From the NCBI GenBank assembly GCA_947500385.1, contig CANMSA010000016.1, positions 92,733 through 156,732 of the forward strand: 64,000 bases of DNA, in the 5' to 3' direction. Below are positions 9,116-17,879 of this stretch, piece after piece; within the stretch, counting starts at the first letter, position 1; each line of letters starts with the position of its first letter. Source of the DNA: an uncultured Flavobacteriaceae bacterium. Its GTDB lineage: Bacteria > Bacteroidota > Bacteroidia > Flavobacteriales > Flavobacteriaceae. Made by a program: the position numbers and the translations under genes. Under the pieces are notes generated by a model. It had not been told where the DNA came from and did not search any database. It was given only the letters and a program-made list of their open reading frames with translations.

Positions 9116-10567
9116 TTAATACCCTGGATTTTGTGTCAACAGCCCATCGCTTATATTGATTTCCCTTGCTGGAATCGGTAACAATAAGGCTCTGGCTGAA
9201 AAGACATATCCCATTTCGTCGGCGTGTGCACTCAAAACGGTTTCTGCAACCCCAAATCTGAGTAAATCATACCAGCGTTGGTTCTCAAATGCCAATTCTA
9301 CGCGTCGTTCAGTTAAAAGTTCTGTTTTCGATACACTGGAGACACTGTTAGGAGCTGTATCGGGAAATGCCCGATCTCGAATCTTTTGAAAAGAGGTCAA
9401 CGCCCCGATATCAGAGGTGCTTGTACCTGAACCGATCGCAGCTTCTACATGCATTAACAATACATCGGCATAGCGTATGGCGATGTAATCGTTCCCCGCA
9501 TTCCGCGCATTTTCGCCGTACGAAGGAGGAGAGGTCGTAATGTCGGAACCTTCCGGTAAAAACTTTATTACTTCGCTCGAAGTTCCAAAGGTCGTAAAGG
9601 ATACCGCGGTTCTATCGCCACCAAATGCCGTAAAATCGGCGATCAAGTTATCATTTACTATATTCTGACCATCTTCCCTACCTTGCCGAAAAGCCGATGT
9701 AAACTCTGCCGAAAATCCTTGACTTTCTAGTGGGTTACCTGCGGCATATTGAATCGCAAAAATAATTTCGTCATTCAATTCATTATAAAAGACATCCGAA
9801 AAATTGGGTTCCAAATCAAACTCCGCGCTATTGATAATCGACTCACACAATTGTTGGGCACCCGCATAATTACGGGTCGGCTGTGTCATATATACCTTGG
9901 CCAATAGTGCCTGGGCGGCCGCTTTTGAAGCCCTAGCTTTATGGGAATTATCCAGAACATTCGCAGCTTCCTGCAAATCTGCCACGATTTGGGCATAAAT
10001 CTGTTCCTCTGGTATTCGTGTAAAAAGCGCCTCGTTATCAGTGGGGCCAACGACTTCTGTTACCAAGGGTACATCACTAAACAAACGTACTAGTTTGAAA
10101 TAGGCATAGGCTCTTAGAAACTTGACCTCCGCCGTATAACTTGCCCTATTTGCCTCATCGGCAACTTCTATAAAGTTCAAGACATTATTGGCCCTGAAAA
10201 TCACTTCATACATCGAGGCATAAAAATCCTCCGACTCCACATTGTTCGCATTGACCACATATCGGTGAAAATCCGATTTTGAGCCTTCAAGTGTGGCATT
10301 CCTCGTATTATCGGTTCTATGTTCGGTTAAAAGGTGTTCAAATTGCACCCCTCTGTTGGCAACGCCAATATTGGTCACCGTGCTTTCATTCACTCCTTGG
10401 AGGGCATCATAGACGCCAAATACCCCGGCCAAGACATCATCATCGGTTTGAAAAAAAGCATCGACCACCACTACGGTATCTGGCAATGGATTTAAGAACT
10501 CTTCAGTATCACATGAAACAAAAACGGACACTGTTACGGCAAAGATTAAATATTTTATATGTTTCAT
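9116..10567 (-). CDS. SusD/RagB-family glycan-binding lipoprotein (alginate oligosaccharides)
   Basis: Outer-membrane lipoprotein that forms the lid of the SusC pore and binds oligosaccharides. It has a signal peptide with Cys19 in FVSCDTEEFL, then the usual N-terminal fold with FFQTDDD. Helices of the TPR-like scaffold include EVKFLRAYAYFKLVRLF, and the C-terminal region has RYADVLLMHVEA and ERRVELAFENQRWYDLLRFG, all typical of SusD. The length of 483 aa is normal. The gene starts 16 bp after the SusC stop and is followed 7 bp later by the PKD lipoprotein. The alginate substrate is inferred from the flanking lyases and the shared operator. Confidence 0.94.
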   Translation of the reverse strand: MKHIKYLIFAVTVSVFVSCDTEEFLNPLPDTVVVVDAFFQTDDDVLAGVFGVYDALQGVNESTVTNIGVANRGVQFEHLLTEHRTDNTRNATLEGSKSDFHRYVVNANNVESEDFYASMYEVIFRANNVLNFIEVADEANRASYTAEVKFLRAYAYFKLVRLFSDVPLVTEVVGPTDNEALFTRIPEEQIYAQIVADLQEAANVLDNSHKARASKAAAQALLAKVYMTQPTRNYAGAQQLCESIINSAEFDLEPNFSDVFYNELNDEIIFAIQYAAGNPLESQGFSAEFTSAFRQGREDGQNIVNDNLIADFTAFGGDRTAVSFTTFGTSSEVIKFLPEGSDITTSPPSYGENARNAGNDYIAIRYADVLLMHVEAAIGSGTSTSDIGALTSFQKIRDRAFPDTAPNSVSSVSKTELLTERRVELAFENQRWYDLLRFGVAETVLSAHADEMGYVFSARALLLPIPAREINISDGLLTQNPGY

Positions 10568-10583
10568 TATTCTATTTTTTTAT

Positions 10584-13500
10584 TTAAAAATCAATGTTCA
10601 CACCGAATGTCACCGTCTTAAATATCGGAGTACCGGCCCGTTGGGAACCGTAGGCTCTAGGATTGCTGCCATCAACATGTTCTGGGTTGAATCCGTGATA
10701 ATCGTCAGCAGTGATATAAATCAAATTCTGGGCCGTGGCGTATAGTCGCAAACCATCCAGTCCTACGCGATCGAGCACATCAGACGAAAAGTTGTACCCA
10801 AGATTTACGTTGCGTAGGGAAAAATAATCCGCACTTGCAATCACTTCACTTGTCAACACCTTTTCCTGGATAAAGGATGGATGCGGAACAAGCCCGTCGG
10901 CCACCGCTTGCAATTCACCCCCACTTCTGGTTCTGTTTCCAAACCAGTTATAGAAATATTGGTCCCCTATGTTATTTACTTGGGCTCCTAAACTTCCTTG
11001 CACCATGAAGGAGAAATCAAAGTCTCCCATTCTAAATTCATTCGTAAAGCTGTATACCAAATCTGGGTATGGATCTCCTAAAATAGTTTTGTCTTCCTCG
11101 GTTATAATCCCGTCACCATTTAAATCCTTAACGATGGTATCATCGGCTTGGCCATTGATTCGATTCCAAGGATTGTCTACATAGGTAGTTCTAAAAGAAG
11201 TGTCATCATAGGCTTCTGTATCTACCACATATCCCCAAAATGACGAGATAGGTTCTCCGATTCGGTTGATCCATTGTGAATTTCTACCGTAGGTATCTTC
11301 GATCAAGGCATTGTTGGAATCTCCAAAACTGAGTAATTCATTTTGGTTGGTAGATGCGATCAAGGTCGAATTCCATCCAAAATTTTCGTTCACAATGTTT
11401 TTGGTTCTCAACTCAAACTCCCATCCCCTATTTTGTACTTCTCCCAAGTTGACTATACCGTTGGAAAATCCGGTAAGATACGATACCGGGTTGTTCAACA
11501 GCAATTCATCACTGTTACGTTGGTAGTAATCCAAGGATCCGGTTATTCTGTTATTTAAGAATCCGTAATCCAGTCCTATGGTCGATTCTTCCGAAGCTTC
11601 CCATTGCAACAATGCGTTTGCGATATTCAGTGGTGAAACCCCTGAAACGGTCACACCGTCTACAATTGCGTTTGAATTTTGCAACAGTGCCAAATACGGC
11701 CAAGTATTTACCACTTCGGTGCCTACGTTGAAATTCTCGGCCCCTGTAAGACCGTAACTAGCTCTAAATTTTAGATTGCTGACCGTTTCGCTATTCAGCA
11801 GAAAATTTTCTTTGGCAACATTCCAACCTACCGATACCGCGGGGAAATTACCCCATTTGGAGTCGATCCCAAAAACCGAACTACCGTCTCTTCTAAAAGA
11901 AGCATTGAATAGGTATTTGTCTTTATAGGCATAATTGATTCGTGCGAAGTAACCGATCTTTTTTAACTCGGTGTTGGATTGGAACACGGTCGTATTTTCA
12001 GGATTGGCCCCTTGTACGTTCTTGAGACGATCATCGGTAAACCCACTTGCATTCACTTGGCTCGTTTCGCTTTTTCGTTGCTGTACGGTAAGGCCGCCCA
12101 ATAAGTTAAGGTCGTGATCCCCGAACGTCTTGTTATACGATAAGGTATTATCAGAAATAAGACGGGTACGAAACCTGTTCTCCAAGAAATAGTTCGATCT
12201 GCTCGCACCGGCCGCATGGTAGTTGGTACCATCATAACGGTCTCTTTTTCGTTGTTCAAGTGTGATCCCTAAAGATGTTTTTGCCGTTAGCCCTTCTAAA
12301 AGTTCATAACTAAGATAGGTAGAGCCAAATAACTTGGTATTGAACTCATAGTGCTCTCGCTCTACATATTGTTGATAGGGATTCGAATCCCCAGAAGTAC
12401 GGGGTCGTTCTGTATTCCCGTCGTTATCCAAATCCAAATTGATCAGGTGGTTTTCAAAAAAGTAATCGCCCACCCCCACATTCGGGTAGTTATCGCGATT
12501 AATGAACTGCAAGGTTTCTTCCGTATGAAAAATAGGCAACCAAGGCGACTGACGCGTTGGGTTATGGATCGAGGTCGGCAACCGTCTTTGTTCCGTATAG
12601 GAAGGTGTTGCCCGAATTCCAAATTTAAACCGATCTCCTATTTTGGAATCTACTTTCAAATTTGCAGTGTACAATTTGTAATCATCGGTAATAACAACCC
12701 CTTCATCATGCAGATACCGCAAGGAAGTACTGAACTTCGTATCCTCGGTACCGCCGCGAGCGGACAACGAATGGCTTGTAACCGTTCCCCCGTTAAAAAA
12801 AACATCTTGCCAGTCCCGATCAATTCCTGTAGTAGCGACCAATAGTTGGGCATACAAGGTTTCTCCGGAAAGGGTTCCCGTTGCAGCTTGCTCTACTCTT
12901 GCCCAATCGGCAACACTCTTGCGATAATCATCGCTTCCGTGCGCTTGCTTGTAGCCCGTGTAGGTTTGATAGCTGAATTTTGTTTTTCCTGTTTTACCAC
13001 TTTTTGTAGTGATCAGGATTACCCCATTGGCACCTTCACTACCATAAATAGATGCGGACGCCGCATCTTTCAGTACTTCGAAAGACTCCACATCGTTCAT
13101 ATCGATGTTCGCAAGGAAATCTGAACTTACCACAATACCATCTACGACCAAGGCCGGACCGGAATCTGCCGTGATAGACCCAACACCCCTTATGGTGATC
13201 GTAGGAGCTCCACCGGCTTCCGCATTGGTTGCCTGGATGTTTACCCCGGAAACCTGCCCGATTAGGGCATCATCGACCCTTGATACTGCAATTTGATCCA
13301 ACGTTTCATTGGTAACCTTTGAAATAGAACCAGTAATTGTGGATTTTTTCTGAGTACCATACCCTACTACCACTACCTCATCGAGTTGGGCAGCGTCTTC
13401 GACCATCACTACGTTTATACTTGTCTGCCCACTTATTATGACCGATTGGCCAACATAGCCTAAGGCTGAAAATTGAAGCACGTCGCCTTCGGTTACGGTA

Positions 13501-13688
13501 ATTTGAAAATTCCCATCAAAATCGGAGGAAGTCCCCTTGGTGGTGTTTAAAATTACAACGTTTACCCCAGGAACAGGTATGCCCGCTTCATCGGCAGTTG
13601 TTCCGGACAGGGTATAGCCGTCCTGAGCAAATAATGCAATGTTGACGAACAACATCACAATAAAAGTGAATTTCATTTTTAATTTCAT
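10584..13688 (-). CDS. SusC-family TonB-dependent transporter (alginate oligosaccharides)
   Basis: Outer-membrane pore of 1034 aa that imports oligosaccharides using TonB energy. After a signal peptide (ending near ALFAQ) comes a carboxypeptidase-D-like beta domain (about 25-105), then the TonB-box region EVVVVGYGTQKKSTITGSI. A plug domain with GVNIQATNAEAGGAPTI and LVVDGI follows, and then a beta-barrel ending in Phe (GVNIDF), the usual BAM signal. The start could be Met1 or Met5. It is the first gene of the operon SusC-SusD-PKD-PL7-PL7, preceded by three tandem operator palindromes and a leader of roughly 340 bases. Confidence 0.95.
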   Translation of the reverse strand: MKLKMKFTFIVMLFVNIALFAQDGYTLSGTTADEAGIPVPGVNVVILNTTKGTSSDFDGNFQITVTEGDVLQFSALGYVGQSVIISGQTSINVVMVEDAAQLDEVVVVGYGTQKKSTITGSISKVTNETLDQIAVSRVDDALIGQVSGVNIQATNAEAGGAPTITIRGVGSITADSGPALVVDGIVVSSDFLANIDMNDVESFEVLKDAASASIYGSEGANGVILITTKSGKTGKTKFSYQTYTGYKQAHGSDDYRKSVADWARVEQAATGTLSGETLYAQLLVATTGIDRDWQDVFFNGGTVTSHSLSARGGTEDTKFSTSLRYLHDEGVVITDDYKLYTANLKVDSKIGDRFKFGIRATPSYTEQRRLPTSIHNPTRQSPWLPIFHTEETLQFINRDNYPNVGVGDYFFENHLINLDLDNDGNTERPRTSGDSNPYQQYVEREHYEFNTKLFGSTYLSYELLEGLTAKTSLGITLEQRKRDRYDGTNYHAAGASRSNYFLENRFRTRLISDNTLSYNKTFGDHDLNLLGGLTVQQRKSETSQVNASGFTDDRLKNVQGANPENTTVFQSNTELKKIGYFARINYAYKDKYLFNASFRRDGSSVFGIDSKWGNFPAVSVGWNVAKENFLLNSETVSNLKFRASYGLTGAENFNVGTEVVNTWPYLALLQNSNAIVDGVTVSGVSPLNIANALLQWEASEESTIGLDYGFLNNRITGSLDYYQRNSDELLLNNPVSYLTGFSNGIVNLGEVQNRGWEFELRTKNIVNENFGWNSTLIASTNQNELLSFGDSNNALIEDTYGRNSQWINRIGEPISSFWGYVVDTEAYDDTSFRTTYVDNPWNRINGQADDTIVKDLNGDGIITEEDKTILGDPYPDLVYSFTNEFRMGDFDFSFMVQGSLGAQVNNIGDQYFYNWFGNRTRSGGELQAVADGLVPHPSFIQEKVLTSEVIASADYFSLRNVNLGYNFSSDVLDRVGLDGLRLYATAQNLIYITADDYHGFNPEHVDGSNPRAYGSQRAGTPIFKTVTFGVNIDF

Positions 13689-13895
13689 TTGTGATTCTTA
13701 TTAAGTTAGCAAATAGGTACATACCCTTTTGGGCGTGCAGGTCTGTAGGTGAACCTAGTCCTCGTACTGTGTTTACTAAAACCACGCGGGAACCTTTGAA
13801 GTAAAGGATTTTTCCTATTTTTGCAATAGGCATGTATGTTTTGATACCTGCATGTTTTAGTATTACTTCCCTTCGAAATGAAGTAATCAATTTTC

Positions 13896-13923
13896 AAAAG
13901 GATGGGCGTGCACCCGTCCTTTT
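13896..13923. terminator. hairpin in the SusC leader (possible attenuator)
   Basis: Arms AAAAGGATGGG (13896-13906) and CCCGTCCTTTT (13913-13923) pair over 11 bp with one G-U pair and a 6-base loop. The plus strand has a run of T after it, but on the minus strand, where the SusC message runs, only four U follow. It lies between the predicted start of transcription and susC, about 210 bases before the start codon, so it may act as a leader attenuator or a processing site. Confidence 0.5.
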
Positions 13924-13996
13924 TTTTGTAGCGTACTTTATGTTTTCATGATGCTTCGATTAGGTTAAATTGAGTTTCGTTTAGTGTTTGTTAAAT

Positions 13997-14038
13997 TGGT
14001 TTTCCATACTGGTTAACCAATTTGGTTGACCAAATATA
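13997..14038 (-). promoter_or_regulatory. SusC operon promoter with three tandem GntR operators
   Basis: Three palindrome-like units repeat every 13 bp: TGGTTTTCCA (13997-14006), TGGTTAACCA (14010-14019, perfect) and TGGTTGACCA (14023-14032). The last overlaps a Bacteroidota -7 box, TATATTTG read on the minus strand (plus-strand CAAATATA, 14031-14038). The operators therefore cover the start of transcription and the first transcribed bases, the layout expected for a repressor. A convincing -33 element was not found. Confidence 0.75.
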
Positions 14039-14152
14039 TGTTATTAGTTTGTTAAATAAAAATTAATTTAAAATTTTATGATGCCTTTTTTTGACAACCT
14101 AGCAATTTGGTTCCCAGACTATTATTGGTTTGGTAAAAAAAAGGACCTTAAA

Positions 14153-14905
14153 TTACGAGAAAGCCAGTCCACCGTTAATATCGATATTGGCGCCGGTAAT
14201 AAATGAAGTAGCCGCAGAAGCCAAACAGGCCACGGTATTCGCGATTTCCTCCGAAGATCCTTGCCGACGTAAGGGGGTCATACCTTCTACCTTTGTACGC
14301 ACCTCATCCTTGGTGAAGGTATCGTGAAAAGTAGTTGCTATCATGCCTGGGCAGAGAGAGTTTACCCGAATTCCTTTCGGGCCAACCTCCTTCGCCAACC
14401 CTCTTGTAAAGGTCATGACCGCTCCTTTTGAGGTTGCATAGGCCAACGACCCGCCACCACCGCCATCTCTTCCGGCTTGCGAAGCTATGTTTACAATGGC
14501 CGCACCGGAACCCATATGTGGCAAAACTGCTTTACAGGCCAAAAAGGTAGAGTTTAAGTTCAATTGAATGACTTTATCAAAAAAGGCTTCATCCATCTCT
14601 GCAATAGTTTTTCTGGCCACCAGCCCTCCCGCATTGTTCACCAGAACATGGATCGCACTTCCAAAAGCCTCCCGGGTTTCCTTGACCAAATTGTCTACAT
14701 CGGCCTTTTTCGTCATATCTCCTTTCACGACGATTGCCTCGCCTCCCACAGCTTTTATCGCATTCAAAGTTGCTTCGGCATTTGCCTCGTTATTAAGGTA
14801 ATTTACAACCACCTTTGCGCCCTCGTTTGCGAACTTCAGCGAAATTGCCTTTCCGATATCTCTGGTCCCTCCTGTTACTATGACCACCTTTCCTTTTAAA
14901 TCCAT
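14153..14905 (-). CDS. short-chain dehydrogenase/reductase next to kdgF (DEH reductase candidate)
   Basis: Classical SDR of 250 aa. It has TGGTRDIG for NAD(P) binding near residue 12, NNAGG near 90, a catalytic Ser in NIASQ, and Tyr/Lys in YATSKGA, ending in FITGANIDINGG. It begins 6 bp after the KdgF cupin gene and so shares a transcript with it. KdgF produces the linear keto-uronate and the next step is its reduction to KDG, so this is the better of the two SDRs for the DEH reductase role. In characterised alginate degraders such reductases use NADH or NADPH; the Arg in GGTRDIG might favour NADPH, but that is a guess. Confidence 0.85.
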   Translation of the reverse strand: MDLKGKVVIVTGGTRDIGKAISLKFANEGAKVVVNYLNNEANAEATLNAIKAVGGEAIVVKGDMTKKADVDNLVKETREAFGSAIHVLVNNAGGLVARKTIAEMDEAFFDKVIQLNLNSTFLACKAVLPHMGSGAAIVNIASQAGRDGGGGGSLAYATSKGAVMTFTRGLAKEVGPKGIRVNSLCPGMIATTFHDTFTKDEVRTKVEGMTPLRRQGSSEEIANTVACLASAATSFITGANIDINGGLAFS

Positions 14906-14911
14906 CCTTTC

Positions 14912-15265
14912 TTATTTTGTCATGAAATCTTCCCGAATCGGGCTAAAAACGTCGATTAAAACTCCTTCCTTCGTGCATATGGCACCGTGCAATACATGGG
15001 GCGGGATATAGACCGTATCCCCTCCTTTGACCAAACGGGTCTGCTCCCCGATAGAAAATTCAAACTCCCCGCTTTCTACATAGGTTACCTGTGAATGATA
15101 ATGTTCATGCTTATACCCCACTCCTCCTTCCGAGAAGTGTACTTTCACCAGCATGATGTTGTCATCATACCCCATAATTTTCCTTTTCACACCTTCTCCT
15201 ACAGCCTCCCACTCTAGGTCTTGATCTAAAATAAATTCCTTACTAGCACCAAATGTTTTCATCAA
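14912..15265 (-). CDS. kdgF: KdgF-type cupin (unsaturated uronate ring opening)
   Basis: Small cytoplasmic cupin of 117 aa. KdgF proteins convert 4,5-unsaturated uronate monomers from lyases into the linear ketonised form used by the DEH reductase. One cupin barrel is visible: the metal ligands would be His53 and His55 in YKHEHYHSQ with Gln59, and His93 in PPHVLHG. Gly-rich turns GEFEFSIGE and GGDTVYIPP separate the two motifs. Length fits the family. It is sandwiched between the tandem-domain lyase gene (128 bp upstream) and the SDR (6 bp downstream). The cupin fold is clear; the KdgF call rests on motif and context. Confidence 0.88.
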   Translation of the reverse strand: MMKTFGASKEFILDQDLEWEAVGEGVKRKIMGYDDNIMLVKVHFSEGGVGYKHEHYHSQVTYVESGEFEFSIGEQTRLVKGGDTVYIPPHVLHGAICTKEGVLIDVFSPIREDFMTK

Positions 15266-15310
15266 TTTTAAAATTTTAATTTACTGAAACCCGACGATCA
15301 AAAGTTCGAT

Positions 15311-15327
15311 GCTAGCATAAGGCTAGC
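15311..15327. other. short hairpin between the lyase and kdgF genes
   Basis: GCTAGC (15311-15316) and GCTAGC (15322-15327) around a 5-base loop form a perfect 6-bp stem in the 128-bp gap. It has no T-run, so it is more likely an RNA processing or stabilising element than a terminator. Confidence 0.3.
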
Positions 15328-15393
15328 GGTTTGTATTCGAAAAATACTTCTGTTCGTATGCATTTCATGTGGTTCTTAACTTTTCTATACGGG

Positions 15394-17451
15394 CTACTTT
15401 GGCGGGGTACCCATCCCAACCGTGGCTTCCCTAAACCAAACTTCGGTGTAGCAACCATTCTCATACTGCTTTGGAATATCGCCCCCATACGTTTCTGCAC
15501 CCGCGCACCAAACCATATTTTTTTCAGGGCTCTTACCGTTGGTCTGGTTATAAGCACCTTGTTTAAAATAGTTTAACTCACCACTATACGCACTCGCCCG
15601 TTCAATACCATCTTGCCCTATGGGTACAAACAGTTTTTGCACCTGTGCAGGCAGGCTCGATTTTCTTGTATACTCGGAAGAAATTAAATTCTTGGTAAAG
15701 GTTTTTGTTGCATGATTATCACTGGTAAAGGTGAGGTACATGACCCCCTTATATACATTAACTTCGTAACTGAATTCCTCTCCTAACGCAATCCCGTCAG
15801 TAGGTTCGGCCGGGTATTCATTTTTGGCTGGCCCGACAACGGACATGTCATGGCCCCATACCGGGGTCGAATAATCCCATCTCCCAGAATTATCATCTCC
15901 CGCCGTATTGATCTCATAATTCCAAAAAACAGATCCCTTGGTATGCCCCGGGAATTTCTTGTAGAATATTTTTAAAGGCTCATTTTCATGCCCTTCGCCA
16001 CTATGGATCTGACCGACCACCGTAGCATAAGCGGCCGCCACCCGGGCATCTCCGGAGACCGAGACCTGCATTACCTTACAGGTACCCGTTAAGCGCCCGC
16101 CTTCTTCAGGTGTCCATTCTCTTTTTTCATGCAATTCGGTTCTCGTATTACTGGAATTTTTGGAGGTTACTCCCGAATTTGGTGTTTTGTACACTACCCA
16201 GCGCCGCGTGCCATCGATAACGGTATAGAAGAAATCAGGATGTTGAAAATTGACCAGGTTTTCCGCGGTGGTCCCGTCCCCCATCAATATTTTAAAGTTA
16301 TCCATGAAAGGAATCACTTCATTGGGGTACACCGTTTTGGCACTTAAACCATCATTGGCTTCGAAATACCCGGCATTGGAAATAGCATCATCACTAATGG
16401 TAATCTGGGCCGATTTAAACCATACTTCCGCAAAATTCCCATCTGCGTATTGTTTTTGAAGGTCACCGCCGTGGGTTTGGGCGCCAGAACACCATACCTT
16501 ATTTACTTTGGGATCCTTTCCATTGGTTTGGTTGTAACACCCCAACTTAAAAAAGAGGCCTTCGTCCGAATAGGCATTTTTCCGTTCTACACCATCTTGA
16601 CCTATCGGCACAAATAGTTTTTCAACCTGTTCCGGCATCCCTGATGGTTCGGCATACTCAGAGGAAATAAGGTTTTTCGTAAAGGTCTTGGTTTCATGTC
16701 CTTCACTCGTAAAGGTCAGGTGCATCATACCATCCTTAATTACTACTTCATAGTTGAACGCCTCCCCCAACGCAATACCATCTTCCGGTTCTGGCGGAAA
16801 TGTATTTTCGTCCGTACCGACCACCGAAAAATCATAGCCCCAAATGGGATAGGAATAATCCCATCTTCGTGAATTGTCGTCACCGGCGGTATTTATTTCA
16901 TAATTCCAAAAGACAGAACCTTTGGTATGGCCGGGAAACTTTTTGTAAAATATTTTCAGGGGTTCGTTTTCATGACCGTCCGCACTGTGAATCTGGCCCA
17001 CCACTACCGAGTAGGTGGCCGCAACGCGTGGATCACCGGTGGTCGAAACATTCATGACTTTTAGGGTTGCGTTCATTTTGGCCTCGGTATTTGGTACCCA
17101 TTTTTTCAATTGGGCGAGCTCGGTTCTCGTGTTGTTCGAGGTGCCGTGGGTATTGCCCGCATTGGGCGACTTAAATACTACCCAATCACCCTGCTCGTCT
17201 GATGTTGCATAAAAGAAATCCTTGTTTTCATAGTCAACCGCCTGGCCCACATTGGTACCATCACCAAGAATTAAATTCCAATGCTCGAAAAATGGTATCA
17301 CATCATTTGCATTCTTCGCGATGGTAGATTTTTCACTCCCCTCTATCTCATGCTCCTTCTTATTTGTGTCTCCACAACTTCCTAACAAGAAAACGCCACT
17401 TATCAATAGTAAAGAATGGGCAAAAGTAGATTTCATTATGCTGTAGTTCAT
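15394..17451 (-). CDS. lipoprotein with two tandem alginate-lyase-2 (PL7/PL18-like) domains
   Basis: Predicted surface lipoprotein of about 685 aa. Lipobox LGSC places the anchored Cys at residue 26, followed by an acidic/Lys linker. Two homologous lyase domains follow, about 51-370 and 380-685. Each shows NTRTEL (substrate Arg), VVGQIHS (catalytic His), EPLKIFYKKFPGHTKGS, and a Tyr motif (FFKLGCYNQTNGK in copy 1, YFKQGAYNQTNGK in copy 2). The catalytic set looks intact in both. The GQIH...EPLKI pattern differs from the two PL7 genes at 5115-7004 and recalls the PL18 branch of the same fold; family number is uncertain. The open frame extends to 17610, but that would run through the predicted promoter and operator, so I chose Met at 17451 (17436 also possible). 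Confidence 0.85.
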   Translation of the reverse strand: MNYSIMKSTFAHSLLLISGVFLLGSCGDTNKKEHEIEGSEKSTIAKNANDVIPFFEHWNLILGDGTNVGQAVDYENKDFFYATSDEQGDWVVFKSPNAGNTHGTSNNTRTELAQLKKWVPNTEAKMNATLKVMNVSTTGDPRVAATYSVVVGQIHSADGHENEPLKIFYKKFPGHTKGSVFWNYEINTAGDDNSRRWDYSYPIWGYDFSVVGTDENTFPPEPEDGIALGEAFNYEVVIKDGMMHLTFTSEGHETKTFTKNLISSEYAEPSGMPEQVEKLFVPIGQDGVERKNAYSDEGLFFKLGCYNQTNGKDPKVNKVWCSGAQTHGGDLQKQYADGNFAEVWFKSAQITISDDAISNAGYFEANDGLSAKTVYPNEVIPFMDNFKILMGDGTTAENLVNFQHPDFFYTVIDGTRRWVVYKTPNSGVTSKNSSNTRTELHEKREWTPEEGGRLTGTCKVMQVSVSGDARVAAAYATVVGQIHSGEGHENEPLKIFYKKFPGHTKGSVFWNYEINTAGDDNSGRWDYSTPVWGHDMSVVGPAKNEYPAEPTDGIALGEEFSYEVNVYKGVMYLTFTSDNHATKTFTKNLISSEYTRKSSLPAQVQKLFVPIGQDGIERASAYSGELNYFKQGAYNQTNGKSPEKNMVWCAGAETYGGDIPKQYENGCYTEVWFREATVGMGTPPK

Positions 17452-17879
17452 GTTACTTTTTTGTATTTGTTGCCTGTGGCGTGTGCTAGTACTAGACTCG
17501 GCTTTTTTAACAGCCCTTATATTTTGCCAATGTTTGAAATGAGACGTACGTACTAATAAAAACGCCTTATCGTAGAACGAACTTATCCCTGTTGCAAATT
17601 GGTTTACCAAATTGGTTTACCAAAAATACGGCTATTTCTAAGATTCACAAATTTTTAACAATAAATCGACCAATATTGTTTAAAAATACCCTCTTTTACC
17701 GATGAATAGCATTAAATGGACACTACAGTCTCCCGAGCAACTTTTTTCTTCGAAGGTTTTCTCCGTTGAAATTATCATCCCCCCTTAGCGCGAACGGCAC
17801 TGCTTTTTGTTCCGCGATACAAGAGGTATTCCCGTTCCGCAACGGTGCTATTAAACGGGACGTGCAATTATACGCTTGC
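17452..17879 (-). other. intergenic region (428 bp) with the promoter of the two-domain lyase gene
   Basis: No gene is supported. It contains the tandem operators and -7 box at 17600-17628, then a leader of roughly 150 bases before the chosen start. On the far side it holds the 3' end of the PL6 transcript, where small GC-rich inverted repeats around 17830-17850 (CCGTT/AACGG) are visible but no convincing terminator. Confidence 0.5.
17600..17628 (-). promoter_or_regulatory. promoter with two tandem GntR operators before the two-domain lyase gene
   Basis: Two identical palindromes TGGTTTACCA at 17600-17609 and 17613-17622, again 13 bp apart. The second overlaps a minus-strand -7 box TATTTTTG (plus-strand CAAAAATA, 17621-17628). 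This is the same arrangement as before susC, so the two-domain lyase, kdgF and SDR genes should be switched together with the SusC operon. Confidence 0.72.

Larger units (their letters stand above)
13689..14152 (-). other. leader and promoter region of the SusC operon (464 bp, no gene)
   Basis: No coding region is supported here. From the SDR side it holds the end of the upstream transcript, the predicted promoter and operators (13997-14038), and then a long untranslated leader of the SusC message with one strong hairpin (13896-13923). Further imperfect half-sites (TTGGT near 14107 and 14125) lie upstream of the promoter. Confidence 0.6.

Noticed and set aside
14101..14140. Additional TTGGT half-sites upstream of the SusC promoter
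   Set aside because: They lack the second half at the right distance, and the pattern would be frequent by chance in AT-rich DNA.
15312..15576. Overlapping ORFs on both strands at the end of the two-domain lyase gene
   Set aside because: They run through the 3' end of a well-supported lyase gene and its gap, with no family motif; they are frame shadows.
17452..17610. In-frame extension upstream of the two-domain lyase start
   Set aside because: It would put the signal peptide at residue 55 or later and would translate through the predicted promoter and operator; the lipobox dictates a later start.
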